Shown: one piece after another, positions 34,489-44,189 of the stretch
Position numbering within the stretch: position 1 is the stretch's first letter
Layout: each line of letters begins with the position of its first letter
The notes under the pieces: model-generated
What the model saw: only the letters and a program-made list of their open reading frames with translations
The model's database searches: none
What the model was told of the DNA's origin: nothing
NCBI GenBank assembly: GCA_016936395.1
Contig: JAFGXY010000047.1
Coordinates: forward strand, 1 to 64,000
DNA from: Paracoccaceae bacterium
Lineage (GTDB): Bacteria; Pseudomonadota; Alphaproteobacteria; Rhodobacterales; Rhodobacteraceae
Direction of reading: 5' to 3'
DNA: 64,000 nucleotides
Made by a program: the position numbers and the translations under genes

Positions 34489-35604
34489 ATGACACTGGAT
34501 GTGGTCGCGGTTGACCTTGGAGCGCGCAGCTATGAGGTGCGCATCGGCCCCGGCCTGATTGATGGCGCGGCTGCGCAGGTGCTGCCCTTCCTGCACCGTC
34601 GTAAGGTCGCGGTGGTGACCGATGAAACCGTGGCCGCCTTGCATCTGGACCGGCTGATGGCGTCCTTTGCCGCCAGCGGCATCGAGGCCACCGCCCTGGC
34701 ACTGCCACCCGGTGAAGGCACCAAGGGCTGGCCCGAATTCGCCCGCACCACCGAATGGTTGCTGGAGCAAAAGATTGAACGCCGCGATCTGGTGGTGGCC
34801 TTTGGTGGCGGGGTGATCGGTGACCTTGCGGGCTTTGCCGCCGCCGTGCTGCGCCGGGGCGTGCGCTTTGTGCAGATCCCCACCACCCTTTTGGCGCAGG
34901 TCGACAGTTCGGTCGGCGGCAAGACCGGCATCAATACCGCCCAAGGCAAGAACCTTGTCGGCGCGTTCCATCAGCCCACGCTGGTGCTGGCCGATATCGA
35001 TGTGCTGGGCACCCTGACCGGCCGCGATTTTCTGGCAGGCTATGGCGAGGTGGTGAAATACGGCCTCTTGGGCGACGCGGCCTTCTTTGACTGGCTGGAG
35101 GTCAACGCCCCGAACATGGCCGCCGACCGCACGCTGCGGCAATATGCGGTGCGCCGGTCGGTGGAAATGAAGGCCGGTATCGTGTCGCGCGATGAAACCG
35201 AAGAGGGTGAGCGCGCGCTGCTGAACCTTGGCCACACCTTCTGTCATGCGTTGGAAAAGGCCACCGGGTTTTCCGACCGGCTGCTGCATGGCGAAGGGGT
35301 GGCTATCGGCTGTGCCCTGGCGTTCGAGTTGTCGCAGCGCCTTGGCCTGTGCAGCCAGGAAGCCCCCAGCCGGGTGCGGGCGCATCTGCGCGCCATGGGC
35401 ACTCGGGTGGACATCGCAGACATTCCGGGCGATCTGCCTGATGCCGAGGGCCTTCTGGCGCTGATGGGGCAAGACAAGAAGGTGGTCGATGGCAAGCTGC
35501 GCTTTGTGCTGGCGCGCGGCATCGGCGCGTCGTTCATAGCGGACGATGTTCCCGGTGACGTGGTGAAAAGCGTTCTGACAGAGGCTCTTGCAGCACGACG
35601 TTAA
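34489..35604 (+). CDS. aroB: 3-dehydroquinate synthase
   Basis: Converts DAHP to 3-dehydroquinate, using NAD+ and a divalent metal. The 371-residue protein shows AFGGGVIGDLAGFAAA, TTLLAQVDSSVGGKTGIN, GEVVKYGLL, NLGHTFCHALE and LHGEGVAIGCA, which contain the metal-binding Glu and His residues. The ATG at 34489 follows the aroK stop directly with GGAGAGTAGG upstream. A hairpin terminator follows. Confidence 0.96.
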   Translation: MTLDVVAVDLGARSYEVRIGPGLIDGAAAQVLPFLHRRKVAVVTDETVAALHLDRLMASFAASGIEATALALPPGEGTKGWPEFARTTEWLLEQKIERRDLVVAFGGGVIGDLAGFAAAVLRRGVRFVQIPTTLLAQVDSSVGGKTGINTAQGKNLVGAFHQPTLVLADIDVLGTLTGRDFLAGYGEVVKYGLLGDAAFFDWLEVNAPNMAADRTLRQYAVRRSVEMKAGIVSRDETEEGERALLNLGHTFCHALEKATGFSDRLLHGEGVAIGCALAFELSQRLGLCSQEAPSRVRAHLRAMGTRVDIADIPGDLPDAEGLLALMGQDKKVVDGKLRFVLARGIGASFIADDVPGDVVKSVLTEALAARR

Positions 35605-35620
35605 GTCTGGACAAAAACAA

Positions 35621-35646
35621 AAGACCCGCGACAAGGCGGGCCTTTT
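35621..35646 (+). terminator. Rho-independent terminator after aroB
   Basis: CCCGC (35625-35629) pairs with GCGGG (35636-35640), extended by flanking A/T pairs, and CCTTTTC follows. Confidence 0.7.
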
Positions 35647-35670
35647 CAAGGTGGCTTTCGGTGGAAAGCT

Positions 35671-35745
35671 TGGCTGGGGCGCCAGGATTCGAACCTGGGT
35701 ATGTCGGTACCAAAAACCGATGCCTTACCGCTTGGCGACGCCCCA
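35671..35745 (-). tRNA. tRNA-Gln (anticodon TTG)
   Basis: A 75-nt cloverleaf on the minus strand: acceptor TGGGGCG/CGCCCCA, anticodon stem TCGGT/ACCGA with loop TTTTGGT (anticodon TTG), T-loop TTCGAAT, discriminator G and an encoded CCA. Confidence 0.96.
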
Positions 35746-35847
35746 ACTGTGCCGCGGTGTTTAGCCAAGTGCGTTTGGGGGTGCAAGGGGGATACGGGAA
35801 AAAAAGCGATGATGGACGTGTCGCGGCCGGCGCGCTAAACGGCGGTG

Positions 35848-37029
35848 ATGGAAAAAGCTGATGTCGTGATCCTTGGCGCCGGGGCCGCCGGTCTGTTTGC
35901 CGCCATCGAGGCAGCAAGGCGTGGTCGCCGGGTGCTGGTCATTGACCATGCCGCAGCACCGGGTGAAAAGATCCGCATCTCGGGCGGGGGGCGGTGCAAT
36001 TTCACCAACCTGAACATCGCGCCAGAGCGCTTTTTGTCGCAAAATCCGCGCTTTGCGCTGTCGGCGCTGAAACGCTTCACGCAATGGGATTTCATCGCGC
36101 GGATGGAGGACTGGGGCATCGCCTGGCATGAAAAGACGCTGGGGCAATTGTTTTGCGACGGCTCTGCCGTGCAGGTGGTCAGCGCGCTGACCCGCGATCT
36201 GGCGCGGGCAGGCGGGGTCTTGTGGCTGGGCTGCGAGGTGGGCGGGGTCGCCGCGCGACCGGGCGGCGGCTTCGCAGTGACCACCCGGCGCGGGGATGTG
36301 CGGTGCGACAGTCTGATCGTGGCCACGGGGGGCAAATCAATCCCGAAGATGGGAGCCACCGGCTTTGGCTATCGCTTGGCCGAGCAGTTCGACCTGCCGC
36401 TGGTCGAAACCCGTCCCGGCCTGGTGCCGCTGACCTTTGCCGAGCAGGAACTGGCCTGGATGAAGCCGCTGGCGGGCCTGTCGGTCGATGGCCGGGTGTC
36501 GCTGGGCCGCACGGGTTTTGCCGAGGCGATGCTGTTCACGCATCGCGGCCTGTCGGGTCCGGCGATCCTGCAAATCTCAAGCTATTGGCGCGAGGGCGAA
36601 CCGATTCATCTGGACCTGAGCCAGGGCCGCGATTGTCTGGCCGCCTTGTGTCAGGCGCGCACTGACGCGCCCAAGGCCGCCTTGCGCACCGCCTTGGGCG
36701 CGCTGGTGCCCGAACGGCTGGCGCGGCACCTGGAGACGGTGATCGCACCGGCAGGCCCGATTGGCACCCTGCCGAACACCGCGCTGGACCGGGTGGCCGC
36801 GCTGCTGGCCGGCTGGCGGCTGATGCCGGTGGGGTCCGAAGGCTATCGCACCGCCGAAGTCACCTTGGGCGGGGTCGATACCACCGCGCTGGATGCCCGC
36901 ACGATGCAGGCCAGGTCTGTGCCGGGGCTGTATTTTGTGGGCGAGGTGGTCGATGTTACCGGCTGGCTGGGGGGCTATAATTTCCAATGGGCCTGGTCAT
37001 CGGGCTGGGCGGCAGGGCAAGTGGTCTGA
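35848..37029 (+). CDS. BaiN/YhiN-type NAD(P)/FAD-dependent oxidoreductase
   Basis: A 393-residue flavoprotein of the HI0933/YhiN/BaiN family. The FAD-binding Rossmann motif VVILGAGAAGLFAAIEAARRG is at the N-terminus, ISGGGRCNFTN follows, and GLYFVGEVVDVTGWLGGYNFQWAWSSGWAAG ends the protein. Physiological substrate is unknown. The ATG at 35848 is preferred to the GTG immediately before it. The family includes a known insertion target for some Tn7-like elements, but this copy is intact and 28 kb from the transposon. Confidence 0.9.
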   Translation: MEKADVVILGAGAAGLFAAIEAARRGRRVLVIDHAAAPGEKIRISGGGRCNFTNLNIAPERFLSQNPRFALSALKRFTQWDFIARMEDWGIAWHEKTLGQLFCDGSAVQVVSALTRDLARAGGVLWLGCEVGGVAARPGGGFAVTTRRGDVRCDSLIVATGGKSIPKMGATGFGYRLAEQFDLPLVETRPGLVPLTFAEQELAWMKPLAGLSVDGRVSLGRTGFAEAMLFTHRGLSGPAILQISSYWREGEPIHLDLSQGRDCLAALCQARTDAPKAALRTALGALVPERLARHLETVIAPAGPIGTLPNTALDRVAALLAGWRLMPVGSEGYRTAEVTLGGVDTTALDARTMQARSVPGLYFVGEVVDVTGWLGGYNFQWAWSSGWAAGQVV

Positions 37030-37065
37030 GATCAGCGGGTTGGCGTTCAACGCTAAGATGAAATC

Positions 37066-38115
37066 TTAGCTTTCAGCGGGGTCTGAGTAGCCGTGGATGC
37101 CACCGTTCAAGTCGGTCACTAGCCAGCGTTCGCCATCATGGCGCAGATAGTCCGGCCCCACCGGCACCTTGCCAAAACCGCCCGGCAGATCCAGCACATA
37201 GGTCGGCAGGCAGGTGCCCGACAGCCGACCGCGCAGCGCGGCCATCAAGGCCTGACCTTCGGCAATCGTGGTGCGGAAATGCCCGGCCCCGCGCGCAAGA
37301 TCGCAATGATGCAGGTAGTATGGCTTGACCCGCAGCCGCACCAGCGCGCGAAACAGCGTCTCCAGCGCCTGAACACTGTCATTGACGCCGCGCAGCAGCA
37401 CCGATTGCGAAAGCAGCGGCACCCCGGCATCGGCCAGACGGGCAAGGGCGGCGCGGGCGGCAGCGGTCAGTTCATCGGCGTGATTGGTGTGGATCACCAC
37501 CCAGACCGCGGGGTGCAGGCGCAGGGCGGCGATCAACGCATCTGTGACGCGGTCGGGCACCACCACCGGAACCCGCGTGTGCAGCCGGACAACCCCAACA
37601 TGGGGGATGGCATTCAGCCGCGCCATCAGATGGGCAATCCGCCGCGCCGACAGCACCAAAGGGTCACCGCCGGTCAGGATAACCTCCCAGATCGCCGGGG
37701 TGCGGGCGATGTAATCGAGGGCGGCGTCAAGCTGGGCCTGCGGCAGATGGCCGGTTTCCCCCACGGTTTCGCGGCGAAAGCAAAACCGGCAATAGACCTC
37801 GCAGGTCTTTGTGACATGCAGGATCACCCGGTCGGGGTAACGGTGCGTCAGACCCGGCACCGGCGCATGCGCATCATCGCCGATCGGGTCGGCCAGATCA
37901 TTAGGGCTGATGGTCAGTTCCTGCGCGCTTGGCACGAATTGCCGGGCGACCGGGTCCGAGGCCCGTGCGGCATCCCGCATCTGGGGGGTGACACGCACAC
38001 GAAAAGCCTGCGCCACGGTTTCCAGCACCGGGGCGTCAGCGGCCGGGACCAGCCCTTCGGCCACCAGATCGGCCACGCTGTGCAGTGCGCGCGCCGGGGG
38101 CAATGCGGCGGTCAT
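37066..38115 (-). CDS. KamA/EpmB-like lysine 2,3-aminomutase family radical SAM protein
   Basis: A 349-residue radical SAM enzyme. The Fe-S cluster cysteines are in CEVYCRFCFRR, and the PLP-binding lysine is probably in LDLPGGFGKVPVGP. Length is close to EpmB (about 342), which makes beta-lysine on elongation factor P, and shorter than clostridial KamA (about 416). No epmA or efp gene is nearby, so a free-lysine role cannot be excluded. It shares an ATGA overlap with the upstream transglycosylase gene. Confidence 0.88.
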   Translation of the reverse strand: MTAALPPARALHSVADLVAEGLVPAADAPVLETVAQAFRVRVTPQMRDAARASDPVARQFVPSAQELTISPNDLADPIGDDAHAPVPGLTHRYPDRVILHVTKTCEVYCRFCFRRETVGETGHLPQAQLDAALDYIARTPAIWEVILTGGDPLVLSARRIAHLMARLNAIPHVGVVRLHTRVPVVVPDRVTDALIAALRLHPAVWVVIHTNHADELTAAARAALARLADAGVPLLSQSVLLRGVNDSVQALETLFRALVRLRVKPYYLHHCDLARGAGHFRTTIAEGQALMAALRGRLSGTCLPTYVLDLPGGFGKVPVGPDYLRHDGERWLVTDLNGGIHGYSDPAES

Positions 38116-38582
38116 GACCGCAGGCCGGTTTGCACCAGCATGCCGCGGCGCTTGGCCTCATAATAATAGCCCTTGGCATACCACATCACGGCGCGATCTT
38201 GCGACCCGTCCGCCAGCAGCCAGGCCCCGCGCAGGTATTTCGCGCCGTATTTCAGATTGGTTTCGGGGTCCAGCAAGTCCGAGGGCGGCCCGCGGTGGCC
38301 CATGGTCTGCGCGGTTTGCGGCAGGATCTGCATCAGGCCCCAGTAAGGGCCATTGCGCGCCGCCGGATTGTAGCCGCTTTCGCGTTGGATCACGCGGTGC
38401 AACAGGCTGACCGGAATGTCATATTCGGCAGCATACCTGTCAATCAAGGCGCGCAGTTGCGGCGTCTCGCCGGGGTGCAGGCCACGCTGCGACACAGGCT
38501 CGGGCACGCGGCGGCCGCCACAGGCCGGCAGGGTCAGCAGCAGGCCAAGGCCAAGGGCGGTTCGACGGGTGATCCGGGGCAT
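38112..38582 (-). CDS. Lytic transglycosylase lipoprotein
   Basis: A 156-residue Slt-type lytic transglycosylase that cleaves peptidoglycan. A short lipoprotein signal ends LLLTLPACGG, with the lipobox Cys at about residue 22. The catalytic Glu is in RVIQRESGYNPAARN, followed by GLMQILPQTAQTMG, NLKYGAKYLRGA and AVMWYAKGYY. The ATG at 38582 gives the lipoprotein signal. It overlaps the KamA-like gene. Confidence 0.9.
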   Translation of the reverse strand: MPRITRRTALGLGLLLTLPACGGRRVPEPVSQRGLHPGETPQLRALIDRYAAEYDIPVSLLHRVIQRESGYNPAARNGPYWGLMQILPQTAQTMGHRGPPSDLLDPETNLKYGAKYLRGAWLLADGSQDRAVMWYAKGYYYEAKRRGMLVQTGLRS

Positions 38583-38712
38583 CGGTGAGGGTCCATCAGC
38601 AGGTTTGCCCCCGCTTTTAGCGCACCCATGCCGCAGGCTAAAGCCCCCTGCGCGCCGCAAACCACGACGCGCCAAGCTTGACCGCAAAGAAACAGCCCCC
38701 GCCGCGCGCAAA

Positions 38713-40416
38713 TCAGGCCGAGACCTGTTCGCGCAGGATGGCGGCGGTCATCGACAGCATCAGGTAGATCCCGGCAAAGACCAGCAGGGCAACCATGGTG
38801 TTTTCAAAGGCGCGCGGATAGGCGGCCTCATCGGGCGGGGTGGGGCTGACCGACAGCGACAGATAGCGCACCTGCCGGTTGGCATCGGTGCGCGCGGTTT
38901 CCATCGATTGCAGCGATTGCGCCAACAATAGCTGCCGGGTCTGCACATCGGTCTGCGCCATCAGAAGTTCCGATTGCACCTGCGCCAGCGACTGGCCGCC
39001 ATTCTGGCCTTCGGTCAGCCGCGATCGCAGGGTGGCAATCTCTCGCTCCAAGGTGGCGATGCGGCGCTTGACCGGCTCCATCCGCGCCGGGTTGGGGCGC
39101 GCATTCGACTCCATTTGCGCCAGACCAAGCCGTTCGGTGCTGAGCTGGGTTTCCAACTGGCCGATCTGGGTGGTGATCAGGCCAACCTCAACCTCGGACG
39201 ACAGGACCTTGAACTGCTCTTGCAGCTCTACCACCCGGCGCTGCGCCGCCATCATGGCGGCCTCGGCCAACTCATACGACTCTCGCGCGCCGCGCATCTG
39301 GTCTTCGCGCAGGCGTTGGGTCAGGTGATCGACCTGTTCCTCGGCATAGCCGATCAGGGCGGTGGAAAACGCGGCCGACACCTCGGGGTTGGCGGCGATC
39401 ACCTCCATCTTGATGATGCCTTCGGTCGGATCATACGAGATTTTCACGTTGCGCTTGTAAATCTTGTAGGCATCTTCGCGCGTGGCGCCTTCGGGCAGGC
39501 GCTGGATCGGGTCGATCGCCGGGTCCGAGAAATGCGCGATGAACCCCTTGTCGGCGTCCAGCCGCAACATCGCGTCGCGCGATTGCAGATAGCCTTGCAC
39601 GGCGATCGAATCCTGCGAGGTGGCAAATTGCGTGCCCGAAAGCAGCCCGCCCATGCCCTGCGTGCCCGCCGGATCGGCCTGCTGGATCACGAATTCGGCC
39701 TTGGTGGCATAAAGCGGGGTGGCCACGCCATAGTAATACCAACCCGCCAGCAAGGTGGGCAGAAACACGAAAAAGAACAACCGCGCCGTCAGCAGCGCCG
39801 ACTTGCGCCGCCGTCGCTTTGCCAGATCGCGCTGGATGCGCTGAAGGTCCGACAGGTGGCTGTCTTCGGCGCGCACCTCGGTTGACGGCACCTTGATCGG
39901 CTTGATGGTTTGCGGCAGGCGCACGCCATCGCCGCGCGGCGATACCGCCATGGCGGTGGAGGGGGGGGCCTCGGGGCTGTCCGCCTCATCGGCAGTGATC
40001 ATCTGGATGATTGTCGATTTCTGGAACGGGTCGATCCCGGCCGCGCGCAACAGGCGCACGGCATCGAAATCGGAGGTGGCGGGCAGGCCGTATTTCTGCG
40101 CCATGCGCCGCGCCATCCGCAACTGCCGCCCGGTCAGGCCTTCCTGACGGATCTGGTCCAGATCGGCCGGGGCGGCGGCGGACTGGCTGCCCGCCGCCAT
40201 CATCGCGACCACCTGATCGCTTGCCGTGGGAAACGGCGCATCGCCAAAGCCGTCATCGACCACCGGCGGGGCCGGGCGGTTGGCCGACATCGCTGCAACC
40301 GCCGACTTGGCAGACCGCGCCGCCCGCAACGCCGGCTGAACCGGCGCCGTTGAGGTGGCGGCTGCCGGATCGGCACGGCGCAGGTTGTAGCGCTTAACCC
40401 TGAGCTTGATAGTCAT
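38713..40416 (-). CDS. KpsE/CtrB-type capsule export inner-membrane protein
   Basis: A 567-residue polysaccharide co-polymerase of the KpsE/RkpR/CtrB type, which bridges the ABC capsule exporter to the outer-membrane channel. The family core runs from about residue 230: one membrane helix (FFFVFLPTLLAGWYYY), a long coiled-coil periplasmic part (residues about 370-510) and a second membrane helix near the C-terminus. About 200 N-terminal residues form an extra cytosolic extension with a helical segment (LTGRQLRMARRMAQKYGLPA). KpsE alone is about 380 residues. It overlaps kpsT by 23 bp. Confidence 0.85.
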   Translation of the reverse strand: MTIKLRVKRYNLRRADPAAATSTAPVQPALRAARSAKSAVAAMSANRPAPPVVDDGFGDAPFPTASDQVVAMMAAGSQSAAAPADLDQIRQEGLTGRQLRMARRMAQKYGLPATSDFDAVRLLRAAGIDPFQKSTIIQMITADEADSPEAPPSTAMAVSPRGDGVRLPQTIKPIKVPSTEVRAEDSHLSDLQRIQRDLAKRRRRKSALLTARLFFFVFLPTLLAGWYYYGVATPLYATKAEFVIQQADPAGTQGMGGLLSGTQFATSQDSIAVQGYLQSRDAMLRLDADKGFIAHFSDPAIDPIQRLPEGATREDAYKIYKRNVKISYDPTEGIIKMEVIAANPEVSAAFSTALIGYAEEQVDHLTQRLREDQMRGARESYELAEAAMMAAQRRVVELQEQFKVLSSEVEVGLITTQIGQLETQLSTERLGLAQMESNARPNPARMEPVKRRIATLEREIATLRSRLTEGQNGGQSLAQVQSELLMAQTDVQTRQLLLAQSLQSMETARTDANRQVRYLSLSVSPTPPDEAAYPRAFENTMVALLVFAGIYLMLSMTAAILREQVSA

Positions 40417-41053
40417 AAAGCTGCTTGGCCTCTTCCAGAGTGTCGAACATGTAAAGCTGCCCGTGGCGCAGCACGGCAGCCTGTTTGCAGAATTTTTCCA
40501 GCGTCTGCGCCTGGTGGCTGACAATCACCACGGTGGCATTTCCCAGCCGGTCGCGCAGGATGCGGCCTGCCTTGCGGTTGAACTCGACATCCGTTGTTGC
40601 AGGCATGCCTTCGTCGATCAGGTAGATATCAAACTCCAGCGCCAGCATCAGCGAAAACGAGAACCGCGCCCGCATGCCCTGGCTGTAGGTGCCGACGGGC
40701 ATGTCGAAATATTCCTCGATCCCGCACAGCCAGCGACAAAAGCTTTCGACGTAATCGGGGTCGAGGCCATACAGCCGCGCCACGTAGCGGGAATTTTCGG
40801 TTGCGGTATGCTTGTTGACCACGCCACCCATGAACCCCAGCGGAAACGAGATCCGGCTGGTGCGGGTGACCCGGCCTTCATCGGGCTTTTCAAGCCCCGC
40901 CATCATGTTGATGATCGTTGTCTTGCCCGCGCCATTCGGTGCAAGAATGCCCAGCGAATTGCCCAGCCGCACCTGAAACGACGCCCGATCCAGAATGACC
41001 TTGCGTTGCGTTCCTGTCCAGAAGGACTTGGAGACATTCTCGAACTCGATCAC
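40394..41053 (-). CDS. KpsT-type capsular polysaccharide ABC transporter ATPase
   Basis: A 219-residue ATP-binding subunit of the ABC-2 capsule exporter. Walker A is APNGAGKTTIINMMAG, the signature is YSQGMRARFSFSLMLA and Walker B is DIYLIDEGM. The GTG at 41053 is chosen: it has AAGGGGG upstream and the protein then begins with IEFENVSKSF as KpsT does. It is followed by kpsE. No kpsM permease is encoded within the window near them. Confidence 0.9.
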   Translation of the reverse strand: MIEFENVSKSFWTGTQRKVILDRASFQVRLGNSLGILAPNGAGKTTIINMMAGLEKPDEGRVTRTSRISFPLGFMGGVVNKHTATENSRYVARLYGLDPDYVESFCRWLCGIEEYFDMPVGTYSQGMRARFSFSLMLALEFDIYLIDEGMPATTDVEFNRKAGRILRDRLGNATVVIVSHQAQTLEKFCKQAAVLRHGQLYMFDTLEEAKQLYDYQAQG

Positions 41054-41248
41054 CTGCCGCCCCCTTCGGGCAAGACCCCTGTCAGACGCCTGACCGCCGG
41101 ACATCCCCACACTATCGGCCTTCCAAGCCTATCGGCAAAGGGTTAATGCCCGATTGCAGGCGTTTTGCAAGCACCGCGCCAAGCGCAGGTTCTATCTGGG
41201 TTTTCAGGCAGCATTGTGTCCAAGGTTGCCCAGCATCGCCCGCGTGTA

Positions 41249-42463
41249 TCATCGCAACCGCAGCAGGCGGGCAATGCCAACGGCCAGCCCCCCGGCGATC
41301 AGCGATATCGCAAGGCCCAGCCGCGCCGCCTCGGCCATGCCGCCGCCCGGCAGGGCGGTCTCCAGCGCCAGAACCGGCGCGGTAAACCCCATGCCCGAGA
41401 TCAGCGCCACAATCGCAAGGTCTGGCACGCGCACCCCGGCGGGCAGCGAGACCCCAAAGACCCGGGCCGCCAGCGCGGCCCCCAGCATCATCCCCAGCGG
41501 CTTGCCCAGCCACAAGGCCGCCAGAACCGTGATGGTCGTCGGCGCAAAGGCGCGCAGATCAATGCCGCCCCGCGTCAGCCCGAACAGGAACAGCACCACG
41601 ATCACCGGCCGCACCAGCAGATGCGCAAGCCGGTTCAGCGGATCGTGCAAGAACTCTTCGGCTTCGGCAAACAGGCCAAAGGCCCGGTCGGCATGCGGGA
41701 TCACCGGTATCATCGGCAACAGGCCCAAGGCCCCCGGCAGCCCGGCCAGCACCACGCCCGCCCAGCACAGCGCCCCCGCCACCACATAGGGCCACAGCGC
41801 AAAGGCGCGGCGATGGTCACGCTCGGGCCGGTCGCGCCCTGCCAGCCTGCCAAACCCCGCCTATGCCGCCGCCACCGCCACCGCCGACAGCACCAGCCAC
41901 GACAGCCGCAAACCGGCCACCGGATAGACCAGCCCCACCACGACCAACCCCATGATATCATTGGCGATGGTGATCAGCAGCAGCAGATGCAGCGCCGGGT
42001 GGCCCGCGCCAAAGACCCACCGCCCGACCAGATAGCCAAGCACAACATCCGACCCGATCGGCACCGGCCAGCCGGCACCCGGCGTGGCCTCCAGCGCGGT
42101 CTCGAACAGCGCCCCCGCCAGCAGCCAGACCCCCACCGCGCCAACCCAGCCGCCGATCATGGCACCCAAGGGCAGAGCGCCGCGCCGCCCCGACAGGGCG
42201 CCGCGCTTCAGCCGGATCGCTTCCCACAACTCCTTGCCGAAAAAGAACAAAAACAGCGCCATCAACCCGTCCGAAACCAGCCCCATCGGCGTCAGGCCCA
42301 GCGGAAACGGGGTCAGCCACAGCGGCAGGCCGACCTCGATCAGCCGCCATTCGATGGCGTCATAATAGCTGGACGGCGACAGGTTGACCCACAGCGTCGC
42401 GGCACCCGCCCCGGCCAGCAGGGCAACAGCAAACTGGCGAACAAAGGGCGACACGCGATACAT
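41249..42463 (-). pseudogene. nhaA: nhaA Na+/H+ antiporter gene interrupted by an in-frame amber codon
   Basis: The frame from ATG 42463 gives 200 residues of an NhaA-type antiporter (SDGLMALFLFFFGKELWE, GWPVPIGSDVVLGYLVG with the Asp pair region, TIANDIMGLVVVGLVYP) and then meets TAG at 41861-41863. The same frame continues without a shift and resumes with WPYVVAGALCWAGVVLAG, PHADRAFGLF and MGFTAPVLALETAL through to 41249. Together they make a full-length antiporter of about 404 codons. So a single nonsense change splits the gene between helices in the middle. It may be a true pseudogene, a sequencing error, or a suppressed codon. Confidence 0.88.
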
Positions 42464-42577
42464 GGCAAGACTGTCCTGACGGGGTAAGCCGTGCTCTACC
42501 GCCGGTGCTGCCGCGCTGCAATGCTGCGGCGCGCAAAGGTCATGGGTGTTGCCCGATCACCCAAGCGCACCCCACCG

Positions 42578-42610
42578 GATTTGCTGCTTGAAAAATACTC
42601 CCGCGCGGAG
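42578..42610 (-). repeat. Weak copy of the dispersed GTATTTTT...CAAG repeat
   Basis: On the minus strand CGCGGGAGTATTTTTCAAGCAGC resembles the repeat at 29626-29658 and 56859-56889. It lies between the nhaA start and the TetR gene. The remainder of 42464-42642 shows nothing notable. Confidence 0.4.
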
Positions 42611-42642
42611 CGCATTCGACGCCGCGTCCCGCGCGCGCCGCG

Positions 42643-43275
42643 TCAGGTCCGCGTCATCCCATCGGGCGGCAACAGGCCCAGACCGCGCAGATAGATGCCG
42701 ATCCCGGCCTCCAGCAATTCTTCGGGGGGAAACGGGCTACGGCTGCTGCCGGTGGCGCTGCCGCGCATGTAAAGTTCCACCACGCCATGGCTCATTGCCC
42801 AGATATGGGCAGAAAACATCGTCGAGGGCGGCCGCAGGGTGGCTGGCAGATGTTCCGACAACCGCTCGGCCGCGCGCTCCAGCACCGCGCGCGCCTTGGC
42901 CGCCACCAGCGCCAGATCGGGGTGATCGTTCAAACTGAGGCCCGCTTCGAACATCGCCATGTAATGGCCGGGGTATTTGCGGGCAAAGGCCAGATAGGCG
43001 CGGCCCGTCGCCTCGAACGCCGCAAGCGCCGAGGGGCGACCGTCGTCATAGGCGTATTCCATCAGGGCGGCGAAAATGTCGTAGCCTTGGCGCGCCACTT
43101 CGGCCAGCAGGTCTTCGCGACCGGCAAAATGGCGGTAAACCGCGGCAGGGGTGACATCGGCGGCCTTGGCGGCCTCGGACAGGGTAAACCCGGTCGGCCC
43201 CTGATCGGCGATCAGGCCAAGGGCCGCTTCGACCAAGGCCTGCCGCAGGTTGCCATGATGATAGCCGCGCTTCAC
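42643..43275 (-). CDS. TetR/AcrR-family transcriptional regulator
   Basis: A 210-residue repressor-type protein. The N-terminal helix-turn-helix is [21 protein letters not shown] at about residues 29-49. The rest is the variable ligand domain, including a WHG-type segment ([21 protein letters not shown]) typical of TetR_C_13/33-like members. It starts inside the ppk2 stop, so it may be co-transcribed with ppk2. Target unknown. Confidence 0.9.
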   Translation of the reverse strand: MKRGYHHGNLRQALVEAALGLIADQGPTGFTLSEAAKAADVTPAAVYRHFAGREDLLAEVARQGYDIFAALMEYAYDDGRPSALAAFEATGRAYLAFARKYPGHYMAMFEAGLSLNDHPDLALVAAKARAVLERAAERLSEHLPATLRPPSTMFSAHIWAMSHGVVELYMRGSATGSSRSPFPPEELLEAGIGIYLRGLGLLPPDGMTRT

Positions 43276-44147
43276 GCTTTTCCCTTGCGCATGGCCGGCC
43301 CGCCACAGATCGCCGGATCGGGCGTGCCGATCAGCGCCAGATCGCGGCCCTTGTAATCGACCGCGCCCAGAATGGTCTGGATCGCCGCAATCCGGGCCCG
43401 CCGCTTGTCATCCGACAAGATCGCCGTCCACGGGGCAAAGTCAAAGCTGGTCTGCGCCATCGTCTCGTCGACCGCCTGACAATAGGCATCCCATTTGCCC
43501 AGGCCTTCAATGTCGACGGGCGACAGCTTCCACTGTTTCAGCGGGTCTTTCTCGCGGTCCAGAAACCGCTTGAGCTGTTCGGCCTGCCCGACCTCAAGCC
43601 AGATCTTGCGGAAGATAAAGCCTTCCTCGACCAGCATTCGTTCGAATTCCGGCAGTTGCGCGAAAAAATGCGCGCGTTGTTCCGGTGTGCAAAAGCCGAA
43701 GACATGTTCGATGATGGCGCGGTTATACCACGACCGGTCAAACAGCGCGATTTCACCCCGTGCGGGCAACCAATTGATATAGCGCTGGAAATACCACTGT
43801 GCCGCCTCATGGTCCGACGGTTTGGCCAAAGCCACCACCCGTGCCACCCGCGGGTTCAGGTTCGTGCGGACGGTGCCGATGGTGCCGCCCTTGCCAGCGG
43901 CATCGCGGCCCTCAAACACCACAACCAGACGCTTGCCGCTGGCCTTGATGTCGGACTGCATCTTGACCAGCTCGATCTGCAAGGCGTCAAGCCGGGCCTC
44001 ATAATCCTTCCTCTTCATCTCCTCACGATAAGGATATGATTTATCAAGGATATCGTCCTTATCGGCATCTTCTATCGCCTTGCGGATGGCCTTGGGCGCT
44101 TGGTCGTTGAAAAAGCGGCTGATGGCACCGTCGAATGGCAGGTTCAT
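43272..44147 (-). CDS. ppk2: Polyphosphate kinase 2
   Basis: Transfers phosphate between polyphosphate and nucleoside diphosphates. The 291-residue protein has the PPK2 Walker [16 protein letters not shown], Walker B-like [19 protein letters not shown] and an [19 protein letters not shown] end segment. Length and motifs fit the single-domain class I type that makes GTP/ATP or polyP. It is followed by, and overlaps, the TetR gene. Confidence 0.93.
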   Translation of the reverse strand: MNLPFDGAISRFFNDQAPKAIRKAIEDADKDDILDKSYPYREEMKRKDYEARLDALQIELVKMQSDIKASGKRLVVVFEGRDAAGKGGTIGTVRTNLNPRVARVVALAKPSDHEAAQWYFQRYINWLPARGEIALFDRSWYNRAIIEHVFGFCTPEQRAHFFAQLPEFERMLVEEGFIFRKIWLEVGQAEQLKRFLDREKDPLKQWKLSPVDIEGLGKWDAYCQAVDETMAQTSFDFAPWTAILSDDKRRARIAAIQTILGAVDYKGRDLALIGTPDPAICGGPAMRKGKA

Positions 44148-44189
44148 GGCTGTGTCCCCCGGTTTTCGCCAGTTTAGCGATTGCCGGGT

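Noticed and set aside
33850-35649. A 599-codon open frame on the minus strand
   Set aside because: Antisense to aroK and aroB; no domain is visible and the sense genes are certain.
35848-37029. YhiN-type gene as attachment site of the Tn7-like element
   Set aside because: The gene is intact, has no repeat or end sequence at its 3' end, and is far from the element.
41861-41863. The nhaA amber codon as pyrrolysine
   Set aside because: Antiporters are not pyrrolysine proteins and no pyl genes are present; a nonsense mutation or sequencing error is simpler.
41165-42487. A 440-codon plus-strand frame across nhaA
   Set aside because: Gln/Arg/Pro/His-rich antisense frame; the broken nhaA on the other strand explains the region.
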